Shown piece after piece: positions 38,487 through 48,134 of a stretch of DNA of 58,721 bases. Position 1 is the first letter of the stretch; every line of letters begins with the position of its first letter. Source of the stretch: Lysinibacillus halotolerans (GTDB lineage: Bacteria > Bacillota > Bacilli > Bacillales_A > Planococcaceae); assembly GCF_003711845.1 (NCBI RefSeq), contig NZ_RHLQ01000010.1, positions 1 through 58,721 on the forward strand. The letters are read 5' to 3'. The translations under genes were made by a program, and so were the position numbers. The notes below the pieces were generated by a model that worked only from the letters and a program-made list of their open reading frames with translations, was not told the origin of the DNA and did no database searches.

Positions 38487-40772
38487 TTTATTTGACGTGA
38501 CGATTTCCATATTGGAATCAGAAATTGTCACTTCAATTGTCCCCACTTCACTTGTCGTAAGTGTTGTTAAATCATATGCATCAAACCGCTCCACTACTTC
38601 TTGGTGCGGATGTCCATAACGATTATTTTCTCCAGCACTAAATATCGTTAAGCTTGGCTGTAGTTTTCCAATAAACTCTTCGCTACTTGATGTTTTACTA
38701 CCGTGATGTCCCGCTTTTAAAACATCAATTTTAGATAAATCGGGATATTCCTTTACAATTATCTGTTCTCCTTCTTTCTCCAAATCACCTGTAAATAAAG
38801 CATCAAACTGATTCATTGACATATATAGAACTAGTGAATCATTATTTCCTTCGTAAGTTGTTTCTTTCGGCCATAAGTAAGTAAAGGTTATATCATCCAC
38901 TTTCCAAGATCGATTTGATATTTGTTCGATGATAGGAATCTTTCTACTCTCCGCTTCCATTAGGAGCTCGTTCATTACCTTTTCTTTATACGAACTTGGA
39001 GTAATATGTATCTCCTTTACTTCGATCTCTTGTAAAACTTCTTCTGCTCCTTCAACATGATCACTATCAGCATGGGTTAAAATTAATTTATCAATCTTCG
39101 TGATACCTTTTCCTTTTAAATAAGGGACTACAACATCCCTTCCGATTTCATAAGAACGATTACTTTTTTTCCATTGTTCTTGTTCAAATCGTAATAAACC
39201 ACCTGTATCTATCATATATACTTGTTTTCTATATGGTAATTCGATGACGACACAATCCCCTTGTCCTACATTTATAAAGGATATTTTTAATTCATTTGAT
39301 AGCTTCCCACTAAAATGAATTATCAATGCAGGAATAAATAAAACAATCAGGATTATGGACCAATTTCTTTGGCTATCTAATAAATAAAAAACGATAAACA
39401 CACTAATAAAAGCTACTAATATGAGAATTATCGTTGGTTTACCTGGATTCCACATTTGGTGTGGAATGGATTGTAAAAAATCAATGATTGTTGTAAGAAA
39501 TAGCCGAACCGGCTCATAACCATGAAATAAAAAGGATGATAGATTGAACGGAAAATAAGAAACGAAGAGAAGCACGATATTAATCGGTAAAATAATAAAT
39601 GAAAATAAAGGAACAAAAAATATATTCACAATAAAGGAAGATAAGCTTATTTCATAAAAATGGAAAAGCAATAGAGGATAAACAAGTAATTGACAAACAA
39701 AAGTAATGAAAAAAGATTGAATAATCCATGAAGAAAACCGGTTAATCAAAGGGCCAGAATAAATTAAACTAGCCGTAGCTAAATAGGATAATTGGAACCC
39801 TACTTGATATATGACCCAAGGTTCGAGCCATACAAATAAAATAAAACTAATTGCCAAGCAATCGTCTACCGATAATTTATTGCCCTTTATTCGACTTATC
39901 ATCATTATTTCAACAATAGTGATAGCACGCCAAACTGAAGGCGCTCCGCCGGCAAGAATCCCATAGATTGGTAAAACAATCATTAATACAATTGTAGCAA
40001 GCTCCCTTCTCACCTTTAAACGCAATAACCCTTGAAAGAAAATGAAGGATACAATGGCAATATGGAGACCAGAAATGGCAAACAGATGGGTAATACCGAG
40101 TGTTTGATATGCCCTTGACGTCTCTTCATCGACATTTTCTTGTAAACCAATTAAAAGGGCTTGAGCTTCTCCAACTAAAGAGTGGGGAAAAGTTTCTTCA
40201 ATATGTTGTTTTAAGTGAAATCGTTGTAAACTAATTTTACGTGAGATGGAATCTTGTATGCCTATAAACTGCCATTCCGATATTTCAACTATACCTATAG
40301 CTCCTTTACTTTTTAAATAACGTTTCATATCGAAGGCATAATCATGATTAGGCTTTGAAGGTTCTACTAACTTGCCATCCACTCTAAATTCCATACCGAC
40401 TAATGGGGTTTGTTGGAAATTTATTTTTTCGTTTTCTGATTTTATTTCATACTTTACATAAATAGTTCTACCTTTGCGATCTTTCATAAAACCGCGCAAT
40501 ACATTCCCTTTTATCGTATATTCATCGGTCCATGTTAAAACTTCAGGAAGTTGAAGTGGTTCATTTAAACGTTTTATCTCATGAATAAAGGAAAAATAAG
40601 AAATAGTTCCGACAATTAGAACTCCCACCACATGTCCTATTGCTATTTTTTTATAAGTTAGAAAACCACTTATGAGTAATAAAATAAATAAAAGCCTTAC
40701 CGATTCGAAAGCTGCAAGGGTAGCAACGAGAACCGATAAGGCATAGAAAATCCAGTTATGCTTGAACGACAT
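38463..40772 (-). CDS. comEC: Competence DNA channel ComEC
   Basis: ComEC is the polytopic channel that passes single-stranded DNA into the cytoplasm during transformation. At 769 residues it is full length. An N-terminal DUF4131/OB region is followed by the competence domain with many membrane spans (HLFAISGLHIAIV) and a C-terminal metallo-beta-lactamase domain (THADSDHVEG, KAGHHGSKTS) proposed as the nuclease. The start is ATG 40772, with a TTG three bases upstream also possible. It overlaps comEB, so translation is coupled. Confidence 0.96.
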   Translation of the reverse strand: MSFKHNWIFYALSVLVATLAAFESVRLLFILLLISGFLTYKKIAIGHVVGVLIVGTISYFSFIHEIKRLNEPLQLPEVLTWTDEYTIKGNVLRGFMKDRKGRTIYVKYEIKSENEKINFQQTPLVGMEFRVDGKLVEPSKPNHDYAFDMKRYLKSKGAIGIVEISEWQFIGIQDSISRKISLQRFHLKQHIEETFPHSLVGEAQALLIGLQENVDEETSRAYQTLGITHLFAISGLHIAIVSFIFFQGLLRLKVRRELATIVLMIVLPIYGILAGGAPSVWRAITIVEIMMISRIKGNKLSVDDCLAISFILFVWLEPWVIYQVGFQLSYLATASLIYSGPLINRFSSWIIQSFFITFVCQLLVYPLLLFHFYEISLSSFIVNIFFVPLFSFIILPINIVLLFVSYFPFNLSSFLFHGYEPVRLFLTTIIDFLQSIPHQMWNPGKPTIILILVAFISVFIVFYLLDSQRNWSIILIVLFIPALIIHFSGKLSNELKISFINVGQGDCVVIELPYRKQVYMIDTGGLLRFEQEQWKKSNRSYEIGRDVVVPYLKGKGITKIDKLILTHADSDHVEGAEEVLQEIEVKEIHITPSSYKEKVMNELLMEAESRKIPIIEQISNRSWKVDDITFTYLWPKETTYEGNNDSLVLYMSMNQFDALFTGDLEKEGEQIIVKEYPDLSKIDVLKAGHHGSKTSSSEEFIGKLQPSLTIFSAGENNRYGHPHQEVVERFDAYDLTTLTTSEVGTIEVTISDSNMEIVTSNKEKREISK

Positions 40773-41328
40773 CAAATAATTCTTTCACCTTCTCTTCAAA
40801 AGGCTTTATTTCCTCTTCTGAAGCACCTAAATCCCTCAATTTATGTAGCATGTCAACTGCTAATTGTAATTTGCTTTTTTGTAAAAAGTCTATTTTTGCT
40901 TCATCAAAAGGAATGTGTGCAACATTTACATTGGCTTTTTCAAATAACTCTAACGCATATTCATTATTTTTATAATCCTTAGCGTAGTATACATTTTTTA
41001 TACCTGCTTGAATGATTGTTTTTGAGCACGGTAAACAAGGAAAATGGGTTACATAAATATCTGCACCGTTCGTTGGTGTTCCATATTTTGCGCACTGCAA
41101 TAATGCGTTTGTTTCGGCATGGATTGTCCGAACACAATGGTTGTCCACGACGTAACACCCTTTCTCTATACAATGTTCATCGCCTGAGATTGAACCATTA
41201 TAACCGCCTGCAATAATTCTTTTCTCCCTTACAATCGTTGCCCCAACCGCTAATCTACTACATGTACTTCTAAGGGCTAACAAATGGCTTTGTGCCATAA
41301 AAAATTGATCCCAAGTAATTCGCTCCAT
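40756..41328 (-). CDS. comEB: dCMP deaminase ComEB
   Basis: ComEB converts dCMP to dUMP for thymidylate synthesis; it sits in the comE operon but is not needed for transformation in B. subtilis. It has 190 residues with zinc motifs HAETNALLQC and PCLPCSKTI. The start MERITWDQFFMAQ is at 41328. It overlaps comEC by 17 bp and follows comEA by 76 bp. Confidence 0.96.
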   Translation of the reverse strand: MERITWDQFFMAQSHLLALRSTCSRLAVGATIVREKRIIAGGYNGSISGDEHCIEKGCYVVDNHCVRTIHAETNALLQCAKYGTPTNGADIYVTHFPCLPCSKTIIQAGIKNVYYAKDYKNNEYALELFEKANVNVAHIPFDEAKIDFLQKSKLQLAVDMLHKLRDLGASEEEIKPFEEKVKELFDVVQA

Positions 41329-41404
41329 ATGATTACCTCCAAACTATCTTACTTTAGTTTAGATGTTCACACTCGTTTGTGCAATGTCATAAATGTTGAA
41401 ATGT

Positions 41405-42091
41405 TTATTTTATATCAATTAAATCCATTAACTTTTCGAACGTTTTATCTCCAATACCAGAGACATTTTTTAATTCATCAATCGATTCAAAGGGACCATT
41501 TTCTTCTCGATAACTAATAATCGCCTGGGCTTTGGACGGTCCTATGCCTGGAAGGGTCGTTAATGTAGCTTCATCCGCATTATTAATATTCACTTTATCA
41601 TTTGTGTTCCCACTATTTTGGGATGGGACACTTGTTGCAATCCCGCCTGACAAACTATTTTCTATAACTTCACCTATTTTAGGAACAAAGATGACCATTT
41701 CATCTTGTAGCTTTTGGGCATGGTTAATTGCCTTCGTTTCCGCCTCTTCTGTGTAGCCACCCGCTAGCTCAATTGCATCAATAACCCGATTTTCCATCGT
41801 AAGTTCATAGACACCTGGATATTTTACAGCACCTTTTACATCTACTAAAATCTTTTCTGTTTTAAGTTCTTCTTCAGTAATTTCTTTCTCTTTTGCCTTA
41901 TCTTTTATTTGTTGTTGCTCATTACTATTGAATTGTTCAGTTTGTTCTTGTGGAATCGTTGAAATCGTATAGGATTCTTTCGTAGAATCTTCTTGTTGAA
42001 GGAATAAATAAAGGAGAACGATAACGACAATACCGGGGAACAGCATTGTCTTTCCATATTTCTTTAATACTTTCTGGAATATAAAAAACAC
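41405..42091 (-). CDS. comEA: Competence DNA receptor ComEA
   Basis: ComEA is a membrane-anchored double-stranded-DNA receptor of the transformation machine. It has 228 residues: an N-terminal membrane span (about 15-33), a flexible Glu/Gln/Lys linker, a SLBB domain (ILVDVKGAVKYPGVYEL) and a C-terminal helix-hairpin-helix DNA-binding domain (TTLPGIGPSKAQAIISYRE). The frame starts at GTG 42091 after GGAG. That GTG and the ribosome binding site lie inside a 26-bp hairpin arm, so a later ATG at residue 16 cannot be excluded. A complete set with comEC suggests competence capacity. Confidence 0.92.
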   Translation of the reverse strand: MFFIFQKVLKKYGKTMLFPGIVVIVLLYLFLQQEDSTKESYTISTIPQEQTEQFNSNEQQQIKDKAKEKEITEEELKTEKILVDVKGAVKYPGVYELTMENRVIDAIELAGGYTEEAETKAINHAQKLQDEMVIFVPKIGEVIENSLSGGIATSVPSQNSGNTNDKVNINNADEATLTTLPGIGPSKAQAIISYREENGPFESIDELKNVSGIGDKTFEKLMDLIDIK

Positions 42092-42165
42092 CTCTTCTCC
42101 AGAAGGTAATCATATGGAGTATAACAATAATATACATAAATTACCTTCTGTTGAAAAGATGTTTT
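42085..42165 (-). promoter_or_regulatory. Large inverted repeat between yqeM and comEA
   Basis: The 26-base arms at 42085-42110 and 42140-42165 pair at 24 positions (with wobbles) around a 29-base loop and are followed by TTTTTT on the minus strand, so it can act as the yqeM terminator. The downstream arm contains the comEA ribosome binding site and GTG. A possible promoter (TTCAAC, 17 bp, TATTAT) would start RNA inside the loop and free that site; this is inference. Confidence 0.75.
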
Positions 42166-42167
42166 CT

Positions 42168-42911
42168 TTATTTCATTGCACGTATAAAAATTCGTTCACT
42201 TTCCTCTGAAGGACTTTGTTGTGACCAATCAGCTGTAACTGAAACTTCCGAAAAGCCGACTTCTTTTAACCATTTAACATACATTTCCCATGGATAAGTT
42301 CGTTGGAAATGTTCCTCATCGAAGCGCTCATATAAACCACTGTTCTCATCTTTCACGAAAAACGTCATTTGATGATATACAGAATGGTCAAACTCACCTT
42401 GTTCGGTATACCAAAGATACATAATTTCTCCATCATCATACGTAAAAGGACTTTCCATAAAAATAAAATCCATTTTATAAAGGGAGTGAACATCAAAAAA
42501 TAATTGTCCACCATCCCGAAGTTGTGTATAAATTCGTTTGAACGTTTCTAAACAAGCATCTTGTTCCACTAAATAATTAATGGAATCAATCGGAATCGTT
42601 ACGACATCCAGTTCAGAAAAACCATCTAGTTCATCCATTGACATCGCAAATAACGGGATATCTACCCCTTCAGAATCAAACCGTTCTTGGGCAACCGATA
42701 ACATCTCTTCTGACAAATCAATGCCACTGACCTTATACCCTGCTTGATGAAATAGTAAGGAGAGTGTCCCTGTTCCACAAGCGACATCCAACAACTTTGG
42801 ATATTTATCGCTTGGAGCAAAGGTTTGTATCCAATGAACATATTGATCATAGGGAATGTCTTCCATTAGCTGATTATAAACGGATGCAAAACGACTATAA
42901 CTGTTCGTCAT
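42168..42911 (-). CDS. yqeM: SAM-dependent methyltransferase YqeM
   Basis: The 247-residue class I methyltransferase has motif I LLDVACGTGTLSLLFHQAG and the later conserved strand FFDVHSLYKM. The substrate is unknown. The ATG at 42911 overlaps the rsfS stop (TGATG); a GTG three bases upstream is also possible. It is the last gene of the yqeG-to-yqeM assembly/NAD run, followed by the large hairpin. Confidence 0.9.
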   Translation of the reverse strand: MTNSYSRFASVYNQLMEDIPYDQYVHWIQTFAPSDKYPKLLDVACGTGTLSLLFHQAGYKVSGIDLSEEMLSVAQERFDSEGVDIPLFAMSMDELDGFSELDVVTIPIDSINYLVEQDACLETFKRIYTQLRDGGQLFFDVHSLYKMDFIFMESPFTYDDGEIMYLWYTEQGEFDHSVYHQMTFFVKDENSGLYERFDEEHFQRTYPWEMYVKWLKEVGFSEVSVTADWSQQSPSEESERIFIRAMK

Positions 42912-43258
42912 CACTCAGCAGCCGGCATATCTAATTGAGGAGCATCTCCCCATAATCGTTCTAAATTATAAAATGCTCGTTCATCTTTATGGAAAATATG
43001 CACTACAACATCCCCAAGGTCCACTAAAATCCAACGCGCAGAGTCAAACCCTTCGATACGTTTAATTTCATAACCATTTTCTTGGGCCTTTTCTTGAACT
43101 TCTCGTGCAATAGCTTGTGCTTGTCGATCTGAATTACCGTTACAAATTAAAAAGTAATCAGCTAACAAAGAAATATTTTGCATATTTAATACAACAATAT
43201 CCTCTGCTCTTTTATCATCTAATGCTTTATATACAATTTGTAATAAAGATTCTGTCAT
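42911..43258 (-). CDS. rsfS: Ribosomal silencing factor RsfS
   Basis: RsfS binds L14 of the 50S subunit and blocks subunit joining when nutrients are low. The 115-residue DUF143 protein has LLADYFLICNGNSDRQAQAI, ARWILVDLGDVVVHIF and YNLERLWGDA. It lies between yqeK and yqeM and overlaps yqeM by three bases. Confidence 0.97.
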   Translation of the reverse strand: MTESLLQIVYKALDDKRAEDIVVLNMQNISLLADYFLICNGNSDRQAQAIAREVQEKAQENGYEIKRIEGFDSARWILVDLGDVVVHIFHKDERAFYNLERLWGDAPQLDMPAAE

Positions 43259-43287
43259 TCTCCACTTTTCCTCTCTTTATAAACGCT

Positions 43288-43851
43288 CTATGCATTTTTT
43301 GAAATTACATCATTATAGCACTCTATTGAAACCGGAAAAATTGCTTGCTCGGTATGGACTAAAAATGAAATCGTATGGCAAATACATGCTTTCATTGCTT
43401 CATCCAAGTCAGCATTTGCCATTTGCCTTAATTCATCTACTCGATCAAATTTCCGATTTGGTTCAATCATATCAGCAATGTAAATAATTTTTTCTAATTT
43501 GGACATATTTGCCCGACCTGTTGTATGGAAACGGATGGCATTTAAAATATCTTCGTTTGTAATATTAAATTCAGTTTGAGCAATCCATGCCCCAACAGGT
43601 CCATGTAAAATTTCTGAACCCCAGCCTAATAATCGTTCATCAAGACATTTTTCTTTTACTATTTGATTCATCCATTCTTCATCAGCATACTTCGCGATGT
43701 CATGTAAAATGGCAGCAACTTCAGCTGATTTTACATCTTCACCGTACTTTTCTGCTAAGAAAATGGCTGTTTCCATTACACCAATAGTATGAATATATCT
43801 TTTTTCAGGCATACGTGTTTTAATTGCCGATAAATAATCACTGCGCTCCAT
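43288..43851 (-). CDS. yqeK: HD-domain Ap4A hydrolase YqeK
   Basis: YqeK symmetrically hydrolyses diadenosine tetraphosphate; this activity is known for Gram-positive members. It has 187 residues starting MERSDYLSAIKTRM (ATG 43851 after GAAAGGAAGG). The HD metal residues are in YIHTIGVMETA, AILHDIAKY, EILHGPVGAWIA and AIRFHTTGR. It overlaps the end of nadD by 14 bp. A longer in-frame reading starts inside nadD and is unsupported. Confidence 0.94.
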   Translation of the reverse strand: MERSDYLSAIKTRMPEKRYIHTIGVMETAIFLAEKYGEDVKSAEVAAILHDIAKYADEEWMNQIVKEKCLDERLLGWGSEILHGPVGAWIAQTEFNITNEDILNAIRFHTTGRANMSKLEKIIYIADMIEPNRKFDRVDELRQMANADLDEAMKACICHTISFLVHTEQAIFPVSIECYNDVISKNA

Positions 43852-44410
43852 ATAGACCTTCCTTTCGAATATAAGCTTCAACGCTATCAGGTAGTAAAAA
43901 TTTTAATGTACCACCTGTTTTAATACGCTTTCTTATTAACGTTGAAGATAAATCCAATTCAGGCGCCTCCACCATTTTCACATCATATGTAGAAGACGAT
44001 TGGGTGCCAGGACGTTTCAATCCAACAAATTGAATCAGTTTTACCAATTCGTCAATTTTATACCATGTATGTAACGAATCAATCATATCGCCACCGATGA
44101 TAAAATAAAATTGTACATCTGGCTCCCTCTTACATAATTCAACCATTGTATGATACGTATAAGATACACCGCCGAGCTCAAATTCAATCTTTTCAACCTT
44201 GAAATGATCGTATGGCTCGATGGCAAGCTCTACCATACGTAGACGATTTTCCATCGAGGCATCATCGACAAATTGTTTATGGGGTGCAATGGCATTTGGC
44301 ATAAACCGGACTTCATCAAGTTGAAGGGCATCAAAGGCTTCGTTCGCCATTATTAAATGTCCAATATGGGGAGGATTAAAGGTTCCTCCTAAGATGCCAA
44401 CTTTTTTCAT
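43838..44410 (-). CDS. nadD: Nicotinate-mononucleotide adenylyltransferase
   Basis: NadD forms deamido-NAD from NaMN and ATP. It has 190 residues with the nucleotidyltransferase motifs GGTFNPPHIGHL near the N terminus and the C-terminal SSTLIRKRI. ATG 44410 is preferred because AAGGTG lies eight bases before it; an ATG six bases upstream is too close. It lies between yhbY and yqeK in the usual order. Confidence 0.97.
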   Translation of the reverse strand: MKKVGILGGTFNPPHIGHLIMANEAFDALQLDEVRFMPNAIAPHKQFVDDASMENRLRMVELAIEPYDHFKVEKIEFELGGVSYTYHTMVELCKREPDVQFYFIIGGDMIDSLHTWYKIDELVKLIQFVGLKRPGTQSSSTYDVKMVEAPELDLSSTLIRKRIKTGGTLKFLLPDSVEAYIRKEGLYGAQ

Positions 44411-44422
44411 AGGCATAACACC

Positions 44423-44728
44423 TTACTTTTTACTCTCTTTAGGTAACACAATTTTTTTATTGTTACGAGATTCTTTATATAAAACAACTGTTAAACCGAT
44501 TAACTGTACAAGTTCTGCACCAGTTCCAGTTGCTAAGCTTTCCGCTACTTCGTTTTTTTCATCTTCACAATTATCTAAAATACGCACTTTAATTAATTCA
44601 CGTGCCTCTAGTGCATCCCGTAATTGACGAAGCATTTGGTCATTAACGCCACCTTTACCTACTTGGAATATCGGTGTTAAATGGTGTGCTTCTGCTCGTA
44701 AAAATCTTTTCTGTTTGCCTGTAAGCAT
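44423..44728 (-). CDS. yhbY: CRM-domain RNA-binding protein YhbY/YqeI
   Basis: This 101-residue single-CRM protein is associated with pre-50S particles. The GxxG-type loop is VGKGGVND, and the family start MLTGKQKRFLRAEAHHLTPI is intact. It lies between aroE and nadD, next to other ribosome-assembly factors (yqeH, rsfS). Confidence 0.95.
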   Translation of the reverse strand: MLTGKQKRFLRAEAHHLTPIFQVGKGGVNDQMLRQLRDALEARELIKVRILDNCEDEKNEVAESLATGTGAELVQLIGLTVVLYKESRNNKKIVLPKESKK

Positions 44729-44744
44729 AAAATAAAATTTCCTC

Positions 44745-45563
44745 CTAAAGTAATTCTTCAGTTAATCTTTTTATCATTAAATTTGTATTTGGATATTGTC
44801 CTAACCAATGTTGAAAAGCGATTGCTCCTTGATGGACAAACATGCCAAGACCATTAATAATTGTTGCCTTCCTTTTTTCGGCCTCCAATAAAAATGGTGT
44901 CATTAATGGATTATACACAATATCCGCCACAAATGCTCCCTCTTGTAATTTTTCAAGGGATAACGGCAATTTAAAATCCGTATTCGCTAAGCCGGCAGAA
45001 GTACATTGAATGAGAATGTTAAAACGGTCCAAGGAATTTTCTGCTTCTTCTATAGAAAGTGCCCGTCCTTCCCCTAATTCATTCACTATTTTTTCTGCTT
45101 TTGAAACGGTTCTATTCGTAATCGTTAAATTGTGATATCCATACTGTTGTAACGCAAAGGCAATTCCGCGGGCTGCTCCACCTGATCCAATGATTAGAAC
45201 TTCACTTTGTTTTTGTTGTCCTATCGCTTCTTCAAGGGAATGAACAAAACCTGCTCCATCCGTATTGTATCCTTTTAACTTTCCATCTTGGACAACGACC
45301 GTGTTCACTGCAGCCATTTTTTCAGCTATTGGATCAAGTTCATCTAAAAACGGAATAATCGTTTGTTTATGGGGAATGGTGATATTCCATCCACTAACAC
45401 CTAATGTTTTTAAAGCTGCGACCGCTTTTTCTAACTCATCACCTTTTACATGAATCGGTATATATGTCGCATCTATATTCATTTCTTCAAACCAAGTATT
45501 GTGCATATTCGGTGATTTGGAATGGGCAATCGGGTCCCCAATAACAGCAAACCATTTCTTCAT
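44745..45563 (-). CDS. aroE: Shikimate dehydrogenase
   Basis: AroE reduces 3-dehydroshikimate with NADPH in aromatic amino acid synthesis. It has 272 residues with the substrate site SKSPNMHN, catalytic region GWNITIPHKQ, NADP motif IIGSGGAARGIAFA and NRTVSKAE. ATG 45563 follows GGGGAGGTTG; nine upstream codons are unlikely. It sits in the yqeH-aroE-yhbY run. Confidence 0.97.
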   Translation of the reverse strand: MKKWFAVIGDPIAHSKSPNMHNTWFEEMNIDATYIPIHVKGDELEKAVAALKTLGVSGWNITIPHKQTIIPFLDELDPIAEKMAAVNTVVVQDGKLKGYNTDGAGFVHSLEEAIGQQKQSEVLIIGSGGAARGIAFALQQYGYHNLTITNRTVSKAEKIVNELGEGRALSIEEAENSLDRFNILIQCTSAGLANTDFKLPLSLEKLQEGAFVADIVYNPLMTPFLLEAEKRKATIINGLGMFVHQGAIAFQHWLGQYPNTNLMIKRLTEELL

Positions 45564-45603
45564 TTGTTCAACCTCCCCATCCATAAGCAATACGTTTCAT
45601 TTT

Positions 45604-46707
45604 TTAAATTAACGATGGTCGAATAAATACTTCAACACCCTTTGGTGCATGAGCTGCAACAACTACATTCGGATGTTGGACTGTAATCCACCCAAGACCG
45701 GAAATAACCACATCGGTTTTCCCTTCTTTTATAGCAAATTCATGACGAACTAATTCTGGTAATTGATCAATATATTTTTCAGAAGGTGGTGAAAGGAGTT
45801 CCCCTTTATGTTCCATATATAAAGTATCTGCCTTCTCCAACTTAGTACGATGAATTGGTAGGTCATTTGCTGCATAGATTGTAAAAGCAGAGCGATCACC
45901 CTTTATGAAATCAAATCGAGCAAGAGCCCCGATAAATAAAGTTTGACCTTCATTTTGTTGATATACTTTCGGTTTAATTTCTTTTTTCGGCATTATATAT
46001 TTCAATTCACTTGAATCGATATGATGGGCCATTTGATGATGGTTAATAATACCCGGCGTGTCATAAAGGGCTGAACCATCATCTAGCGGAATTTCAATCA
46101 TATCTAGCGTTGTTCCAGGGAAATGGGATGTTGTAATGACATTGCCTTCTCCCGTTGCCTGTTTAATAATACGGTTAATGAAAGTAGATTTCCCTACATT
46201 TGTACAGCCTACTACGAATACGTCTTGACCTTTTCTTAACGTTTCAATAGCATCTACTACTTCTTCCATTCCGAACCCTTTATGGGCACTAACAAGCATT
46301 ACATCAATCGGTTGTAATCCTAACGCTTTTGCTTCCCGTTTTAACCAATTAATAACTTTTTTCGGTTTTACAGACTTTGGCAATAAATCGGCTTTATTCG
46401 CCACAAGTAAAACTTGATTTTTTCCGACAAATCGGTGCAAGCCTGGTAACCAACTGCCATTAAAATCAAAAATATCAACGATTTTTACGATTAACCCTTG
46501 CTGTTCTCCAAGGCCGTTTAATATACGTAAAAAGTCGTCATCGGTTAAACTTACCGGTTGAATTTCATTGTAATTTTTCAATCGGAAACAACGTTGGCAT
46601 ATAACGGTTTCCTTTTCTAATGAAGAAGGAGGTGCATAACCTACCTCTTTCGGATTTTCTGTTTGTATAATTGCTCCACAGCCAATGCAGTTTGGCATTT
46701 CACTCAT
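45604..46707 (-). CDS. yqeH: Circularly permuted ribosome-assembly GTPase YqeH
   Basis: YqeH is needed for 30S assembly. It has 367 residues. An N-terminal zinc finger (CIGC and CQRC) is followed by a permuted GTPase order: G4 NKADLLP, then G1 GCTNVGKST and G3 DTPG. The C-terminal domain is of TRAP-like type. ATG 46707 lies seven bases after GGGAGG and shares one base with the yqeG stop (TAATG). Confidence 0.96.
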   Translation of the reverse strand: MSEMPNCIGCGAIIQTENPKEVGYAPPSSLEKETVICQRCFRLKNYNEIQPVSLTDDDFLRILNGLGEQQGLIVKIVDIFDFNGSWLPGLHRFVGKNQVLLVANKADLLPKSVKPKKVINWLKREAKALGLQPIDVMLVSAHKGFGMEEVVDAIETLRKGQDVFVVGCTNVGKSTFINRIIKQATGEGNVITTSHFPGTTLDMIEIPLDDGSALYDTPGIINHHQMAHHIDSSELKYIMPKKEIKPKVYQQNEGQTLFIGALARFDFIKGDRSAFTIYAANDLPIHRTKLEKADTLYMEHKGELLSPPSEKYIDQLPELVRHEFAIKEGKTDVVISGLGWITVQHPNVVVAAHAPKGVEVFIRPSLI

Positions 46708-47225
46708 TACTGTTCCTCCCAAGTTTTAATTCCTTTGCGTTTTAACGTATTAAACACTCGACGTTCTACGAAACGATTAAAACGCGTAACAAAGCCATCC
46801 GATTCTGCAACCGGACGGACTAAAAAAGTATATAATTTTAAACGGTTAGCACCCATAATATCCGTTAATAATTGATCCCCAACCATTGCCACTTCATTAC
46901 TTTTTAAGCGAATTTGTTTCATAGCAGCAAAATAGGCAGCTCCTAATGGTTTTCGAGCCCGGAAAATAAATGGAATTCCTAGCGGTTCAGCAAAACGTTT
47001 TACCCGTTCTTCATTGTTATTAGAGGCAATAATAATACGAATTCCTGCGTCTTGCATCATTTTCATCCAAGCTGCAATCTCTTCCGTTGCATCTGGTCGA
47101 TCCCATTCAATTAAAGTATTATCTAAATCTGTAATAATGCCTTTAATGTTGAGTGCTTCTAATTTTTCTGGTGTAATTTCAAATACACTTGAGACAAATT
47201 CTTTTGGTAATAAAAAATTATACAA
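46707..47225 (-). CDS. yqeG: HAD-family phosphatase YqeG
   Basis: The 172-residue HAD subfamily IIIA protein has motif I DLDNTLIEWD, motif II IIASNN and motif III AMVGDQLLTDIMGANR. The substrate is unknown. Start TTG 47225 follows AAGGAG by eight bases. It is coupled to yqeH and heads the assembly run. Confidence 0.94.
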   Translation of the reverse strand: MYNFLLPKEFVSSVFEITPEKLEALNIKGIITDLDNTLIEWDRPDATEEIAAWMKMMQDAGIRIIIASNNNEERVKRFAEPLGIPFIFRARKPLGAAYFAAMKQIRLKSNEVAMVGDQLLTDIMGANRLKLYTFLVRPVAESDGFVTRFNRFVERRVFNTLKRKGIKTWEEQ

Positions 47226-47302
47226 AGCCTTAACTCCTTCATAATATCTATAAGTATTGGATGATATTACCTCTATTTATAAAGGTTCTCTTTATTAGTC
47301 GA

Positions 47303-48085
47303 TTATAGCATAGTTGCAATCGGTTCTCCCATTTTCACGGCATGTCCTTTTTGTACATTGTTTGTAAAAGTAACAACATTTTCTTCAAATAACATGACAA
47401 CCGTTGATCCAAAACCGAAATAACCGATTTCTTCGCCCTTTTTCCAAGAAGTGGACACATTCGTCAAAGTAATGGAATTAACAAACATTGCGCCAACTTT
47501 CACAAGGGTAAAGTATTTATTATTTTGAATTTGAATTTCATTAATCATACGATAATTATGGCTAATCGGCTTTTTGCCATATGTTAACCCTAATTGATTG
47601 ACTGGATACGATTTATTTCCAAGAAAGTATTGACGAATAACCGTACCATCTAACGGACTATGAATTCGATGATAATTGGCAGGACTTAAGTAAAAAACAA
47701 TATATTTTCCTTTTTTATATTTTTCAACCATTTGTTCTTTCCCTAATAAGTCAAACAACGTATAAGGCTTGCCTTTTACACTAAAAACAGCACCATCTTC
47801 TATTTCACCGAACGATTCAATTTTTGCATCTACTGGACTAATGAACGTTTTGTCATGTTGATTTATTGGTCTGGCATCCTCTTTTAACTGTCTTGTGAAA
47901 AAATCTTGTAAACTTTCAAAACTATGTAGTTCTCTTGAAACCTCAGAGACATCTATTCCGTATACTTTACTATACTCACGAATAAACTTTTTACTAAATG
48001 AGGATGAGACAAGTTTTTTTAACATCAGGGAGCTGTATTTTCCATTCGTCAGTTCAATCAAGTATTGATATATTTTTTCTTTCAT
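47303..48085 (-). CDS. psd: Phosphatidylserine decarboxylase
   Basis: Psd decarboxylates phosphatidylserine to phosphatidylethanolamine at the membrane. The 260-residue proenzyme self-cleaves at the GST of GYFGFGSTVVML, near the C terminus, to form its pyruvoyl group. The conserved histidines are in NYHRIHSPLDG. GGGGG precedes ATG 48085. It is divergent from pssA, which makes its substrate; in B. subtilis the two are co-directional elsewhere on the chromosome. Confidence 0.97.
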   Translation of the reverse strand: MKEKIYQYLIELTNGKYSSLMLKKLVSSSFSKKFIREYSKVYGIDVSEVSRELHSFESLQDFFTRQLKEDARPINQHDKTFISPVDAKIESFGEIEDGAVFSVKGKPYTLFDLLGKEQMVEKYKKGKYIVFYLSPANYHRIHSPLDGTVIRQYFLGNKSYPVNQLGLTYGKKPISHNYRMINEIQIQNNKYFTLVKVGAMFVNSITLTNVSTSWKKGEEIGYFGFGSTVVMLFEENVVTFTNNVQKGHAVKMGEPIATML

Positions 48086-48134
48086 ATAAACCCCCTATAA
48101 ATAAATTCTTAATTTTTAAGAAAAAATGAATGAC

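Noticed and set aside
40756-41517. Plus-strand ORFs opposite comEB and comEA
   Set aside because: Shadows of conserved genes in other frames, without ribosome binding sites.
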